Source: Trissonchulus latispiculum (Eukaryota > Nematoda > Enoplea > Enoplida > Ironidae). Taken from it: 64,000 nucleotides of DNA. The notes under the pieces are model-generated. The model had not been told where the DNA came from. It did no database searches and worked only from the letters and a program-made list of their open reading frames with translations. The stretch is from contig JASAND010011438.1 of assembly GCA_030248195.1 (NCBI GenBank), forward strand, positions 40,550-104,549. Direction: 5' to 3'. Positions within the stretch are counted from its first letter, which is position 1, and each line of letters begins with the position of its first letter. A program made the position numbers and the translations under genes. Shown piece after piece: positions 22,709-33,000 of this stretch.

Positions 22709-24030
22709 TCGACCTAGACTCATCTGATGACCAGATGAGGGAACCAATCAGGGAATCACCCCGCCGTCGAAGGGAATACTCTCACCAGTCTAGAACCTCG
22801 TCACGGGCCCACCAGTCTCCGCCGCCGGTACAGCGGATGTCGAGTCCTCGCAGGTATTCCCGTGAACGGGAATACAGTGCGCCCCGTCGAGAACGGTCGG
22901 AACGACCGCAAGCTCGCGAAACCCGAGAGCCATCGTCATACGAAAGCTTCAAGCATCTGGGGGAATATCTGAAAGGCTTCAAAGGTGTTAAGCCCTTTCA
23001 AGGATCCCAGAGTAACATCAAGTTTACCAGCTGGCTCGCTAATTTCGAAACAACAGTTAAGGTACATGACGTACCCTCTAACATGAAGTACAGAATCCTG
23101 TGGACATTGTTAGATGATAAGGTCAAAGAGTCTATGACCCCATGTCCACCTGATACTTTTGAGGATCTAGTGACTAGAGTCCGTCAATTGTATGAGCCAC
23201 TGCCGGTAACAACGGAGCAATATGCGGAGCAATTCTACAGTCGTATGCAAGAACCGCAGGAAAAACCGCACGATTATATGGCAGCGTTGCGCTTGCTAGC
23301 GATTCAGGCTTTTCCGTTCGAAACTGGGTTCGATCGAGAAAAGAAGGTGGTCGCTCAGTTTAAACGAGGTCTGAAGTCTGAGCTGCGATCTAGAATGGCC
23401 GCCCCTCTGGCGGACATCCAATTCTGGCCTCATGTACGAGAAAACGACCTAATAACTCGAGCTCTACATATCGTAGAGTCGGTTCAGGTGGAGTTGGACC
23501 GGGAACAGGCCGTTACGGTCTTTAGTGCCCAAAGTCAGGGTCCACAATGCTACAATGCTCTACAGGGGAGACCCCAACAGAGCCAGGGGAACCAGCAAAG
23601 CCAACAACAACAATCGCAGCTGACCCAGAGTCGCAACCAGGGTTACCAGAGCAATGATGAGCGGCCACCCCCACGGCAAGCACCGGGCAGGTGCTGGTAT
23701 TGCGGTCTAGTGGGGCATAGACAGCAACAATGTCCAGACTATCTGCAGTATCTGAGTCAGAATGGCCAGAACCAGAACCAGAGCCAGGCAAGGGGCAATG
23801 TTCACCCACAATATCGTGCTCGCGACCAGGAGGGTAACCCTCCTGCCCGGAGTCGCTACGACCGGGACCAGAGCAACCAAGGCCAGCGGAACCAAGACTT
23901 CCGCAACCAACAGGGCCAGCAGCAGAGGCAGCCGGTGCGGCCGCGCTCTATAAGCAGAGGCTATGTGGGTCCACGCCGGTACGAAGGTTTCCCAGAGCAG
24001 GGAAACGAGGAGGCGGGACGCGGGCAGTAG
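22564..24030 (+). CDS. Gypsy Gag capsid and nucleocapsid (ORF C)
   Basis: This piece packs the element's RNA in virus-like particles. Numbering is from the GTG at 22576; no ATG start fits. Residues 1-130 are Arg/Ser-rich and basic. A retrotransposon-Gag capsid domain follows (about 130-300), with FTSWLANFETTVKV, RILWTLLDDKVKES and DFxxLxxRMQEPQE-like words. A CCHC zinc knuckle CX2CX4HX4C has C373, C376, H381 and C386. The tail is Gln/Asn-rich. The frame stops at TAG 24028-24030, 22 bases after a -1 slippery site. The frame is open from 22564, so it is entered from ORF B. Confidence 0.88.
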   Translation, partial: VTPFVASPREDPNAGAPPYQMEQPPRTRHPSPEPVYRGRENERRAPPLIDLDSSDDQMREPIRESPRRRREYSHQSRTSSRAHQSPPPVQRMSSPRRYSREREYSAPRRERSERPQARETREPSSYESFKHLGEYLKGFKGVKPFQGSQSNIKFTSWLANFETTVKVHDVPSNMKYRILWTLLDDKVKESMTPCPPDTFEDLVTRVRQLYEPLPVTTEQYAEQFYSRMQEPQEKPHDYMAALRLLAIQAFPFETGFDREKKVVAQFKRGLKSELRSRMAAPLADIQFWPHVRENDLITRALHIVESVQVELDREQAVTVFSAQSQGPQCYNALQGRPQQSQGNQQSQQQQSQLTQSRNQGYQSNDERPPPRQAPGRCWYCGLVGHRQQQCPDYLQYLSQNGQNQNQSQARGNVHPQYRARDQEGNPPARSRYDRDQSNQGQRNQDFRNQQGQQQRQPVRPRSISRGYVGPRRYEGFPEQGNEEAGRGQ

Positions 24031-24063
24031 ACCTGGACCATTGTCCCGCACCGGCAAACCCGT
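24000..24063 (+). promoter_or_regulatory. Candidate -1 ribosomal frameshift signal, gag to pro
   Basis: The heptamer G GGA AAC (24000-24006) is in phase with the Gag frame as X XXY YYZ. After a 6-base spacer (GAGGAG) a perfect 7-bp stem forms: GCGGGAC (24013-24019) with GTCCCGC (24043-24049). The loop CGGG (24021-24024) can pair with CCCG (24059-24062), so an H-type pseudoknot is possible. A -1 shift leads exactly into the open pro frame. GGGAAAC is known as a retroviral gag-pro shift site. Confidence 0.8.
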
Positions 24064-24071
24064 CTGGCGGA

Positions 24072-26969
24072 ATGGTCTGTGCGGTGCAAGCAACTAGTAC
24101 TAACCTTGTTAACATGATCGAGTCAATCAAGAACGACCCTTGCTGGAATCGCGGCGGCATTTGGAGTAGTGACTCCGAGAGTGACAGCGAGGCTGAACAC
24201 CTGGAAGAGGCCGACCCCCTTCCGGAAAAAGAGTATATCCACCCAATTTTCGAACTTAACGCTCGGGCGACCCAAGCGGTAAATCAGTGGAAATGCAAGT
24301 GTAAAACTTGCAAACAAGCACGGAGACGGGGCGAAGGAGGTGACCCCCTTCCTCCACGGGACCAGGAACCCGTGTGCTTGTACCTGAATAAAGATACAGA
24401 TCAGGACGTGAACCCATGGAAGTGCCCGTGTAAAACCTGTAAGCAGGTGCGGCGACGGGCCGAATGGTTTCCAACCGAGGAAGTGGTTCTAGCTAATGGT
24501 GGCTTCCCCGATGCGGGTGATGTCATCTATGATGGCGAAGGTAACCTTCGACCATACAAATACTGGAATAGATGGCGTAAAGCAGTAAAGCCCTTCGGAG
24601 ACGGGGGAGCCTCCGAGCGTAACTATAACGTGCCTGACCGGAAGAAATGGAGACGGGCACCGGGAACTGAATGGAACATGCTTAATAGCATCCGAAAAGC
24701 CATGAAGTGGCAGGAAAATAACGCCGCCATGGCAGCTCAAACCCGAGCCAGGCAACCCGGGACGGGTACGGCTCGGAGGCAACGTAAGACCTCAACATCC
24801 AAGGAGGTCCAGACAGATCCTATTCTGATTATACTGCCGCTACGGCAATGGAAACTGTCGATTACTGAGGACCAGCCTGCGGTAGGGGCTAATCGCAAAA
24901 GCCCTGGAGAAGACCAGGCCCCTGTAAATGGGGAGCAAGCTAAAAGCCCTGGGGACGGCCAACCTACGGGTAATGGGCTTCCAGCAGTAAGCACTGGGGA
25001 TACCCCAGTAGCTGATATTTTTATCTCTACCCAGGTGGTACCTGAGACTCCAGCTAGTAAACGACAACCACCCAGAATAGTGGTCACTGACGCGTCTCCA
25101 CCGAAGCGAGGAGGCAACTTACAGCCATGGGCAACGGCCAATAATCCAACACGGAGAGAACTCACGGAAAGTGACGCCTCTGACGACGAGACAGAGGGTT
25201 CAGGATTAACTCTTGCCCCTGTTGAAGTTCACGTTACTGGAGGTACACGAGTAACGCCTCTCAAACTGCGAAGAGACACGGACGGTGAATGGGAACAAGT
25301 AACCCGAACGTCAAAAGCCTCCTCAGGTACTGAGCAGGCGGCGGTTCCCACGCAGAACAGATTCGCTCTGTTAGAAGTGCAGGACTACGCGCCTATCAGA
25401 CATGGCTGGGCGGTCGTGACCCAAGCGGTCGAGCAGGCCCACGTGGTAGCCCAGTCTATTGGGGAGCAAATTCAACAACTGTCCGTGAACGTAATGTCCG
25501 TGACGGACCAGGTACGTCAGTCTATGCAGGAGTTTGAACAACTCTTAGCTGAATTCGCCCAAAAGGACTATGAACGCACACTGGAGCTCCAAGAAAAGGG
25601 AGTGCTCCGTGAACCTTTTCAGCCCATCTGGTCCGAGGACCCCCCACAGCCTAGGAAAGGCAGACGTGGCGTACGATTAAATGACCCTAACGAGATTATA
25701 GTGCTGGATAGCACATCATTAGAAGAAGAACCAGTGCCTACTCAGCAGGAAGTTACTTCCGCTAACGTAGATGGCGCCGTAGTACAACAAACGGACGTTA
25801 CAGTAGCACAAACAGAGACGGTCGCTACGCCTGGGAACCCATTGGAGAATGGTACGGCTACTGAAAATCAGCAAGAAGTGACTTCTACTGATATTGGGGC
25901 TAAATATGGTACGTGGGACCTAGAAGAACAACTGCGAGCGGTTCTCACCCCAGGTCGAAGAGCCGACTTTAACCTGGAAGCGGAAACAAGTGACAACGAG
26001 GAAGCTAGTGGGCAACCAACAGCTCCAAATAAACACCTAAACAGAGCGGTGCTCTCTGTTTTGAACGGGACAGCACCATTCTTTGTGTCACAGTGTACCC
26101 ATATAGCATTAAAGAAAAGCCCGTACGTTATCGTGGAGGTTAAGGGCATTAAGACACTAGCCCTGTTGGACACAGGCGCTAATATTTGTTTGATGTCCAA
26201 GCAATTCTTCGACCAAATTAACGTTAATAACCGTTTACATTTGGACGAGACAAAGGCTACAGAGGTAGCCACGGCAGCCGATGACCGGAGCCTAGCTATA
26301 TTGGGTACAACCAAGATCTCGTTTAAGTTGCACGGCGTTTGGTACGAATATACTTTTAATGTCACGAATAGCTTGCAACAAGATTTTATTATTGGCTACG
26401 ACTTCCAGGCAGATCATAACTGGGTGATTTTCCCGCATCAACACCTTCTGCTCTGTGACAAGAAGAAGGTACCCTTGCTAAACCCAGGTGACCTGCAGGC
26501 GTTAGCTAATCGCTTCAGTATAGCCGTATCGTGTACGGTCTATTACTGTATGAGGGAGACATGCAAGCTACCTCCACGATCTGAGGTTATGGTGCCGGTC
26601 CGTTGTTGGCTCGACGGAGCAGCAAAACCTGCTACAAACCAGGCAGTCGTATTTGAACCATCAGATGAGGTCTTAGTAGACTATGAGGTCTACCCTGTAC
26701 CTGGAGTCCTGGAAGTGTCCTCTCAAGTAAACTATATCAAAGTTTACAATCCTCTGGACAGAACGGCACAGTTACCTAAGGGGTTATCCCTAGGACAGGC
26801 AGAACCAGTCACTACGGTGACCGAGCGACAAGGGTTCCGCTATGCTGCCGAATTGGGGGTGAACTTTGCACAGATTCACCCTCATTTAACTGGGTGGGCG
26901 ACTCACCCAGCGACCCAGGTACAGGAAAACGAACTGCGACATGCTCTCACAGAGGTTGAGAAACTATAA
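24072..26969 (+). CDS. Gypsy protease ORF with long N-terminal extension (ORF D)
   Basis: 965 residues from the first ATG; the frame is open further upstream through the gag overlap, so it is probably made as a Gag-Pro fusion. The retropepsin part has LLDTGANICLMS with catalytic D700 and, downstream, the family's IIGYDF (about residue 770). The protease matures the polyprotein in particles. The preceding ~690 residues are unusual: acidic start, two near-identical WKCxCKTCKQxRRR motifs (C75, C77, C80 and C118, C120, C123), a long disordered part, and a probable coiled coil (about 450-510). The frame ends at TAA 26967-26969 and stays open in the same phase into the RT ORF. Confidence 0.88.
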   Translation: MVCAVQATSTNLVNMIESIKNDPCWNRGGIWSSDSESDSEAEHLEEADPLPEKEYIHPIFELNARATQAVNQWKCKCKTCKQARRRGEGGDPLPPRDQEPVCLYLNKDTDQDVNPWKCPCKTCKQVRRRAEWFPTEEVVLANGGFPDAGDVIYDGEGNLRPYKYWNRWRKAVKPFGDGGASERNYNVPDRKKWRRAPGTEWNMLNSIRKAMKWQENNAAMAAQTRARQPGTGTARRQRKTSTSKEVQTDPILIILPLRQWKLSITEDQPAVGANRKSPGEDQAPVNGEQAKSPGDGQPTGNGLPAVSTGDTPVADIFISTQVVPETPASKRQPPRIVVTDASPPKRGGNLQPWATANNPTRRELTESDASDDETEGSGLTLAPVEVHVTGGTRVTPLKLRRDTDGEWEQVTRTSKASSGTEQAAVPTQNRFALLEVQDYAPIRHGWAVVTQAVEQAHVVAQSIGEQIQQLSVNVMSVTDQVRQSMQEFEQLLAEFAQKDYERTLELQEKGVLREPFQPIWSEDPPQPRKGRRGVRLNDPNEIIVLDSTSLEEEPVPTQQEVTSANVDGAVVQQTDVTVAQTETVATPGNPLENGTATENQQEVTSTDIGAKYGTWDLEEQLRAVLTPGRRADFNLEAETSDNEEASGQPTAPNKHLNRAVLSVLNGTAPFFVSQCTHIALKKSPYVIVEVKGIKTLALLDTGANICLMSKQFFDQINVNNRLHLDETKATEVATAADDRSLAILGTTKISFKLHGVWYEYTFNVTNSLQQDFIIGYDFQADHNWVIFPHQHLLLCDKKKVPLLNPGDLQALANRFSIAVSCTVYYCMRETCKLPPRSEVMVPVRCWLDGAAKPATNQAVVFEPSDEVLVDYEVYPVPGVLEVSSQVNYIKVYNPLDRTAQLPKGLSLGQAEPVTTVTERQGFRYAAELGVNFAQIHPHLTGWATHPATQVQENELRHALTEVEKL

Positions 26970-26993
26970 CCTCACCCAGGCGATACGGTCCCT

Positions 26994-29621
26994 ATGGTTA
27001 ATAGCGTCGGTAATGCTATACCAGTTCCACGGCGGTTTGACCCCACTGTGTGCGTAGGCCAGGAGGACCAGACATGGGGTTACGAGGAGCCACCGGCATT
27101 GACGGATAAAGGCCTGCAGGCTTTTAATGACCTGCATTATTCGGCTGACGAAATGACTTCGCAGCCTATGCCCTCATTGGAGGAACGTCAACAATTTGTC
27201 GACGAGAACGTCGACTTTGACTCCATGATCCTAGATGAGGAAGGCAAAGCGAAATTGCGGGATATACTGGTCGAATTCTATGACGTGGTCGCCCGACCGG
27301 GTAACCCGGGTCGGACCAAAGTCGACCAGCATGTCATCGATACAGGCAAGGAGGGTCCTGTGAAAGGACGATCTTACCGGTATAATCCCAAGGACAAAGC
27401 CGAGATTGAAAAGCATATCCGTGCAATGCTGGACGAAGGGGTATGCTCACCCTCTACTAGCCCCTGGTCCTCACCCTGTATTCTGGTCGGCAAGAAGGAC
27501 GGCACTACGCGTCTAGTAATCGATTACCGACGATTGAATAAAATTACGGAAAAGGATTGTTACCCTTTGCCCAAGATTGACGAGATCCTGGATCAACTCC
27601 AGGGCGCTGTCATATTTTCGACTATTGACTTAGCAGCAGGATACTGGCAAGTCGAGGTCTACCCAGAACATCGTGAAAAGACAGCCTTTGTGTCACACAT
27701 GGGCCTTTTTCATATGAACGTCATGCCGTTCGGGTTGTGTAACGCACCCGCAACGTTCCAACGGCTAATGGAAAAAGTCTTGACAGACTTACCAGTGTAC
27801 ATAGATGACGTTCTGATTCCATCAACAGACCAGGATTCACATTTAAAAATGCTCAGGTCGACCCTGATGCGTTTACGGGAAAATGGGCTGCGCATTAAGC
27901 TTAAGAAGTGCTGCTTTGCACGGGAAGCGGTGCCTTTTCTGGGCCATTATGTAGGCCGCCATGGCATCAGCGTTGACCCGGATAAAGTGAAGGCAGTGTC
28001 CCAGCTTAGCCCACCCAAAGACGTCAAAGGCATTCGGTCTTTTCTGGGAATGTGTGGCTACTATAGGCGGTTCGTATCGAACTATGCTAAAGTCGCCTCG
28101 CCATTGACGGACCTGTTGAAGAAAGGGGTACCCTTTGTCTGGTCCGATGCTTGCCAGCAAGCCTTTGAGGAACTCAAACGGCATTTGACGCAAGCGCCAG
28201 TTCTGGCTTTTCCTGATTTTGAAAAAACCTTCTACGTGTCGACCGACGCTAGTAAGCGGGGCTTTGGGGCTATTCTGGAGCAACAGCAGGACAAACCGAA
28301 TGGACCGCGCGTGTTACGTGAGCGGCCGGTTGCCTACGCTAGTCGGACCCTAACCCAGGGCGAGAAAGTCTATTCCGCAACGGAAATGGAAGCCTTCGCA
28401 GCGTTATGGGGTTGCCAGAAGTTTCGGCATTACTTGTCCGTTAAGCAGTTTGTCCTGCGTACCGACCATCAAGCAGTAAGGGACTTACTGAATAATATAA
28501 AAGCCTTGGGACAAGGCAAACTGGCCCGGTTTGCGACACGTATGCTTGAATTTGATTTCATCGTAGAATATCGACCAGGCCGAGAGAATGCAGGACCGGA
28601 TTGTCTATCTAGACTAGATCCGATCGATGAGCCCGAGGACAGTGAACAGGAAGCTACAGCGGTCATGTATCCGCCAGAGGTGTACGCTTTGACGGCGGCC
28701 CTCCCGGCTCCACCGACCCTGCTTACTTGGAAACGCGAACTTCGGGATGAAGAGGAATTCGCCACTTTGTTGGACTTTTTGGAGCAAAAGCGGTTACCGG
28801 CTAACCGACAGGAAGCTCAAGAGGTTAGAAAGTTACGTTCTACCTTTTTCATACGCAATGGGGTACTTTATCGTTGGCACTTGAATAAGCACGCAGAAAG
28901 GAGAGGGTTACCCTTTCCTACGGTAGTTGTCCCGAAAGTCCAACGAGACAATTTACTGAAGGAAGTGCATTCTGATTTCACAACAGGTGGGCACCGTGCC
29001 CAGCAAAATGCCATGGCCAGTCTAGAAACCAGGTACTGGTTGCCACGAATGTCGCAGGACCTCGAGGACTATATTGCTAACTGCAAATCGTGCGCTAAGT
29101 TTAGTCAAGGTCCTCGGCGGCTCCAAGCTACCCTGCAGAATACGGTCGTAGTACGGCGACCGCTGGACGTGGTTGCCATGGATGTTATGCACTTCACGCA
29201 GAAGGAGACAAATCGAGGCAATACCTGCGTCCTGTGTATAGTCGATTACCTCACGCGTTACGCGGAGGCATTTGCTATGCCTAACGAGAGGGCCGAAACA
29301 ACTGCATACTGGTATTTTAATGGCTTCGTAGCTCGGTGGGGTGACCCCGCGCGAGTACTAACAGATCAAGGTCCTAATTTTATGTCCGTCTTTATGAAGG
29401 CGTTGGTGGACGCGAGTGGTTCGGAGCGACTCCGAACTACTGCATATCACCCGCAAACGAATGGCGTGGTGGAGCGCTTTAACCGTACGCTTCGAAGCCT
29501 GGTTGCCCAGTATGTCAATTGTTTTCAGTCAGATTGGGACGACTACCTGCCATGGGGCCTATCCATTTATAGAGCAACAATTCATAGTGCTACGAAGGCA
29601 CTATTTCTTGATGACTGGTAG
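26994..29621 (+). CDS. Gypsy pol: reverse transcriptase, RNase H, integrase (ORF E)
   Basis: Copies element RNA to DNA and inserts it. Numbering is from the first ATG. RT (about 110-345) has the catalytic D212 in IDLAAGY, the MPFGLCNAP motif and the YIDD box (D271, D272); YIDD instead of the commoner YLDD. RNase H (about 405-540) has D418, E464 and D491. Integrase has the zinc-binding H659, H667, C697 and C700, then the catalytic D730, D791 and E827 (VVERFN). The frame is lost near 29600 just after the catalytic core, and stops at 29621. It is in the same frame as ORF D, from which one stop codon separates it. Confidence 0.95.
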   Translation: MVNSVGNAIPVPRRFDPTVCVGQEDQTWGYEEPPALTDKGLQAFNDLHYSADEMTSQPMPSLEERQQFVDENVDFDSMILDEEGKAKLRDILVEFYDVVARPGNPGRTKVDQHVIDTGKEGPVKGRSYRYNPKDKAEIEKHIRAMLDEGVCSPSTSPWSSPCILVGKKDGTTRLVIDYRRLNKITEKDCYPLPKIDEILDQLQGAVIFSTIDLAAGYWQVEVYPEHREKTAFVSHMGLFHMNVMPFGLCNAPATFQRLMEKVLTDLPVYIDDVLIPSTDQDSHLKMLRSTLMRLRENGLRIKLKKCCFAREAVPFLGHYVGRHGISVDPDKVKAVSQLSPPKDVKGIRSFLGMCGYYRRFVSNYAKVASPLTDLLKKGVPFVWSDACQQAFEELKRHLTQAPVLAFPDFEKTFYVSTDASKRGFGAILEQQQDKPNGPRVLRERPVAYASRTLTQGEKVYSATEMEAFAALWGCQKFRHYLSVKQFVLRTDHQAVRDLLNNIKALGQGKLARFATRMLEFDFIVEYRPGRENAGPDCLSRLDPIDEPEDSEQEATAVMYPPEVYALTAALPAPPTLLTWKRELRDEEEFATLLDFLEQKRLPANRQEAQEVRKLRSTFFIRNGVLYRWHLNKHAERRGLPFPTVVVPKVQRDNLLKEVHSDFTTGGHRAQQNAMASLETRYWLPRMSQDLEDYIANCKSCAKFSQGPRRLQATLQNTVVVRRPLDVVAMDVMHFTQKETNRGNTCVLCIVDYLTRYAEAFAMPNERAETTAYWYFNGFVARWGDPARVLTDQGPNFMSVFMKALVDASGSERLRTTAYHPQTNGVVERFNRTLRSLVAQYVNCFQSDWDDYLPWGLSIYRATIHSATKALFLDDW

Positions 29622-30045
29622 GGACTACCGTTATCCGTTAGACAACTGTTTCCAGCTTCCTGGAGAGGAAGGCACCACGCAAACATATAATGACGCGCGA
29701 AGCCAGTTACTGGCTCGGCTTAACGAAGCTTGGCGGATCGCCCATGAAGCTTTACAGGAAGCAGCTTTGGTTAACAAGGAACGGTATGACACCAAGGCTA
29801 CACCTGTCGAGTATAAACCAGGTACCCTGGTTATGCTTAACATAGAGCAAAAGAATGTTCCGGCAGGTTTAAGCAAGAAGTCGCGCCCTAAATACGAAGG
29901 ACCTTACCGTATCTTGGACAAGATTTCGGTAACGAATTATCGTATAGCTAGAACCAACGGACTGAGTGACCCAGTTGTTGTTAATATCAATAGACTGAAA
30001 CCGTTTATTGATGCTCCAGTGAAGTTACCTGTAGTAACATTGTAG
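29590..30045 (+). pseudogene. Integrase C-terminal part in shifted frame
   Basis: The integrase continues in the +1 frame from about 29603 (FLMTGRDYRYP) to TAG... at 30043-30045. It includes the GPY/F-type module (YEGPYRIL then NYRI) and the closing VNINRLKPF. A small indel near 29600 in the sequence ATTCATAGTGCTACGAAGGC onward explains the shift. This is a break in this copy or a sequencing error, since integrase cores and tails are normally one chain. Confidence 0.88.
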
Positions 30046-33000
30046 GTTACCTACAATGTTTGACCAGAGCATGGAGTCTAGCTAAGCCTTGTGTGACACA
30101 GGAGCTCCTGTTTTCTGTGGCTTAATCTGAGTTTTAAATGGACGTCCGTTGCACTAGTAGCTAGGGTTTTAACCTAACACTTGGTGGTAGCATAGTATGT
30201 GATGCATAATACCCTTAAGGGGCTGGGGTAAATTATTTCCAGGACCTCCTTGAGATTCATTATTTCGCCGTAAAGTGGGGTTTCCATTTAATCTTACAAT
30301 TCTTTTCCTTAACCTATGACTAACAAAATTTAGTCATGGGCTTATTCATTCCTTTGTTTTATATTTTAATTTCCGTTAAACCCTAAATTACAGGGTTTTC
30401 ACAATTTATTAAATTTACCTAGGGGGGTTTTCTCTTAATTCCTACGATTCCTTAGTTTCGTGTCAAATTATTTAAGGAGGTCCTGCCCTGTTTTCTATTT
30501 CTATTATGTACACTTATATGTACCCTTATAAGCGTATATACCGGTGTGTGTGTTCCTAATCATTATGTGTGTTGTTTATTTGATTTTTCCCCCTTACGTA
30601 GGCTAATATTAGGTAGTTCACCCTTTCTGTTGGTGTAGTTTCTTTCACTTTCTATTCTTTCCTTTCACATCTGTCATGCTTCACCTTCTGTTAGATTTTT
30701 CACATTTTTCTGAGGCTTAGCTTAGATTACTATGCCTGCTTGGGAATTCACTAAGTCCTGGGTAACCCGTTGCACAACTTTGCATGTACTACAGTTGTTA
30801 GGGAAGATACTATACAGTCAGGTTGGTACTGGTTTTGGCAATACGTAGTAAGGGTGCCTTACTGCGTGCTTTGACGGGCATCTAGTCGAAGTCACTTCAG
30901 CTAGTTCTTAGGCCAGAACTCTCTTGCAACACATGTTAACCATGTTGCTGTTAACCGGAAGCCTCAGGCAAGACGTTTTGGGGCTTCAAACCGGCACTAC
31001 CCGACAACATCTTGATACGAGGTGTCGAGGGTATGGCCGGGCCACAGGACTTTTATGATGACCGGTAAGCGCGAACCCCGCTGTCCGCGGTAGATTACGA
31101 CGCTTTTATGGGAGTCATCCGTAAACGGATTGACCATGCGACTGAGAGATGGGAACGCGATGAACTCGCCCCCCCCCGTTCTTTGGGTCGGATTACCCGC
31201 CCCCGGAAATGAGAGCTGCATCGTTACGATTGCAGACTAATAGAACGGGTGAATATATTGCGGGCTTAGCACCGCCCGGAGAAGAGCGTAACATTTACTA
31301 TCCTTGCATCGGCGTGGTCTATTACGATCCCGCCAACGCTCACCGTGCCCACTCTACCCTGCCCATCGACCCTTCCAGCCCTTTATGGTTCGACTTCTAA
31401 GCCCCCTGGCCCAGATCAAGGTAATCCGGTGACCGGGTTACCTTTTGTACAGTTAATAATCGTGACGATTATTTTCTAGTCCCTTTCATTACCATAACGG
31501 CGGAGGTTCATCACAACGGCGGAGGTATATCATTACGGCGGAGGTTCCTATCTCTCATCATCCCATCATTTGACTTTACCCCATTGGACACTATATTACT
31601 GGACTGGATTTACTCTTCTATGGACTTACATATCCTAATTGATGATCCTGTTTTCCCTGGCTGTGACTGTCTCTATTGGTGCCTATATGTCTTAACTTGG
31701 ACTTACTTTATGCTCAATCTATGAAGAATCCCCTACCCGGACTTGCTCAATTAGTGCCTTACTGGATGTGATTACCCGATTATGACTCTACTTGCTCAAT
31801 TTATGACTTTTTCTCAAGATTTTGCCATTCCTACGACAGAGACGTTTACTGTATATATCCTCCCAATGAAGACAATTCCCTATTTTGTGATTGAACTAGT
31901 ATATAAATGTATGCTTTAATACGTGTATTTTCTTGTCATGTCTTACTAGTTGTGGTGTTACTAATGTTTAAAAATTAACCCTTTTCCGAGCATTCCTTTA
32001 AAAATTTAGAAGTTTTCTTAACGGTATACTACCATTTTACCTTTTTCTTGAGTATTATTTTAAAAAAAATTTAACCAAAAATTTTATGTACCTTGTAGTG
32101 ATTTTTTGTCTGTGGTTCTTCTTGCATAATTCTTGTCATATCATATAGCTTTACGTACGTATTATGTATATTTTAATCAGCTAACCAAAGTTTTTTTTAA
32201 AAATTTTACTAAAACATGGTTCATTCTTTTCTTAAAGAGTTCTTTCTTATTTTTGTAGTTTTGTTAACGGGTTTGATTTGTGTCGCGGGTTTTGTATTTT
32301 TGTCACTCCCTGTTACCTGATGTAACGTCAGAGGATGCGTGACGTGCCAGTTAGGTCCTATCGTTTCCCTCATCTGCCGCCACTTTTTATCAAAATTATT
32401 TTATTTCATTTAGTAGTCCCAACGGTTCCTGCCCTATTGTACCCAATGCTCGGTTTTTACAGTTAAAATTCTATTTAATGTCAGTTTTGTGTCCCTCTCC
32501 AGTGCGCCAAAGTAGCTCCCGACTTATATGCCCCTTCCATTCTAGGGCCTGCAGCGCGGTTGGGAGGATCTTCTACAAAATTTCTTATTTTATATGACTT
32601 TTACTTCCATTTTAACCGGTGTTTCGCGTTTCAGTTAACTTCAAGACTCCATTTTAACCCCCCTCATTTAATTTTATTTAATATCATAAGTGCCACGAGG
32701 GTACTTGGGGACTTCTTTGTACCCTTTTGGTTCTTTTTATACATGCTTAAGCATGTTTTGGACTACTTTGTAGTCCTACCTTTAAATTTAATTGCTTATA
32801 TTTTACTTAAAGACTCCACAAACTTACTCCTAATCTTACGCGAAACACTGGGATTTACTTACTTAATCTTAAATTCTAATAAATTAACCTATTTTAATAA
32901 GCTTTTTGGTTCTTAAATTTTGCGGAAGATCCGAAGGGAAGTGAGGTAGTCGAGCGAGCTTAGGCCCACCCTCCCACCCAGCCGAAATTTGCGCTCTGTG

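Noticed and set aside
22399..25165. Long minus-strand frames across the gag-pro region
   Set aside because: They are opposite-strand shadows of gag and pro with no domain.
31209..31400. Small frame in the Gypsy 3' region
   Set aside because: The collinear part of the second element gives an unrelated peptide.
32560..32916. Hydrophobic 118-codon frame as an envelope remnant
   Set aside because: No signal, glycosylation pattern or cleavage site, and the matching part of the second element does not keep a frame.
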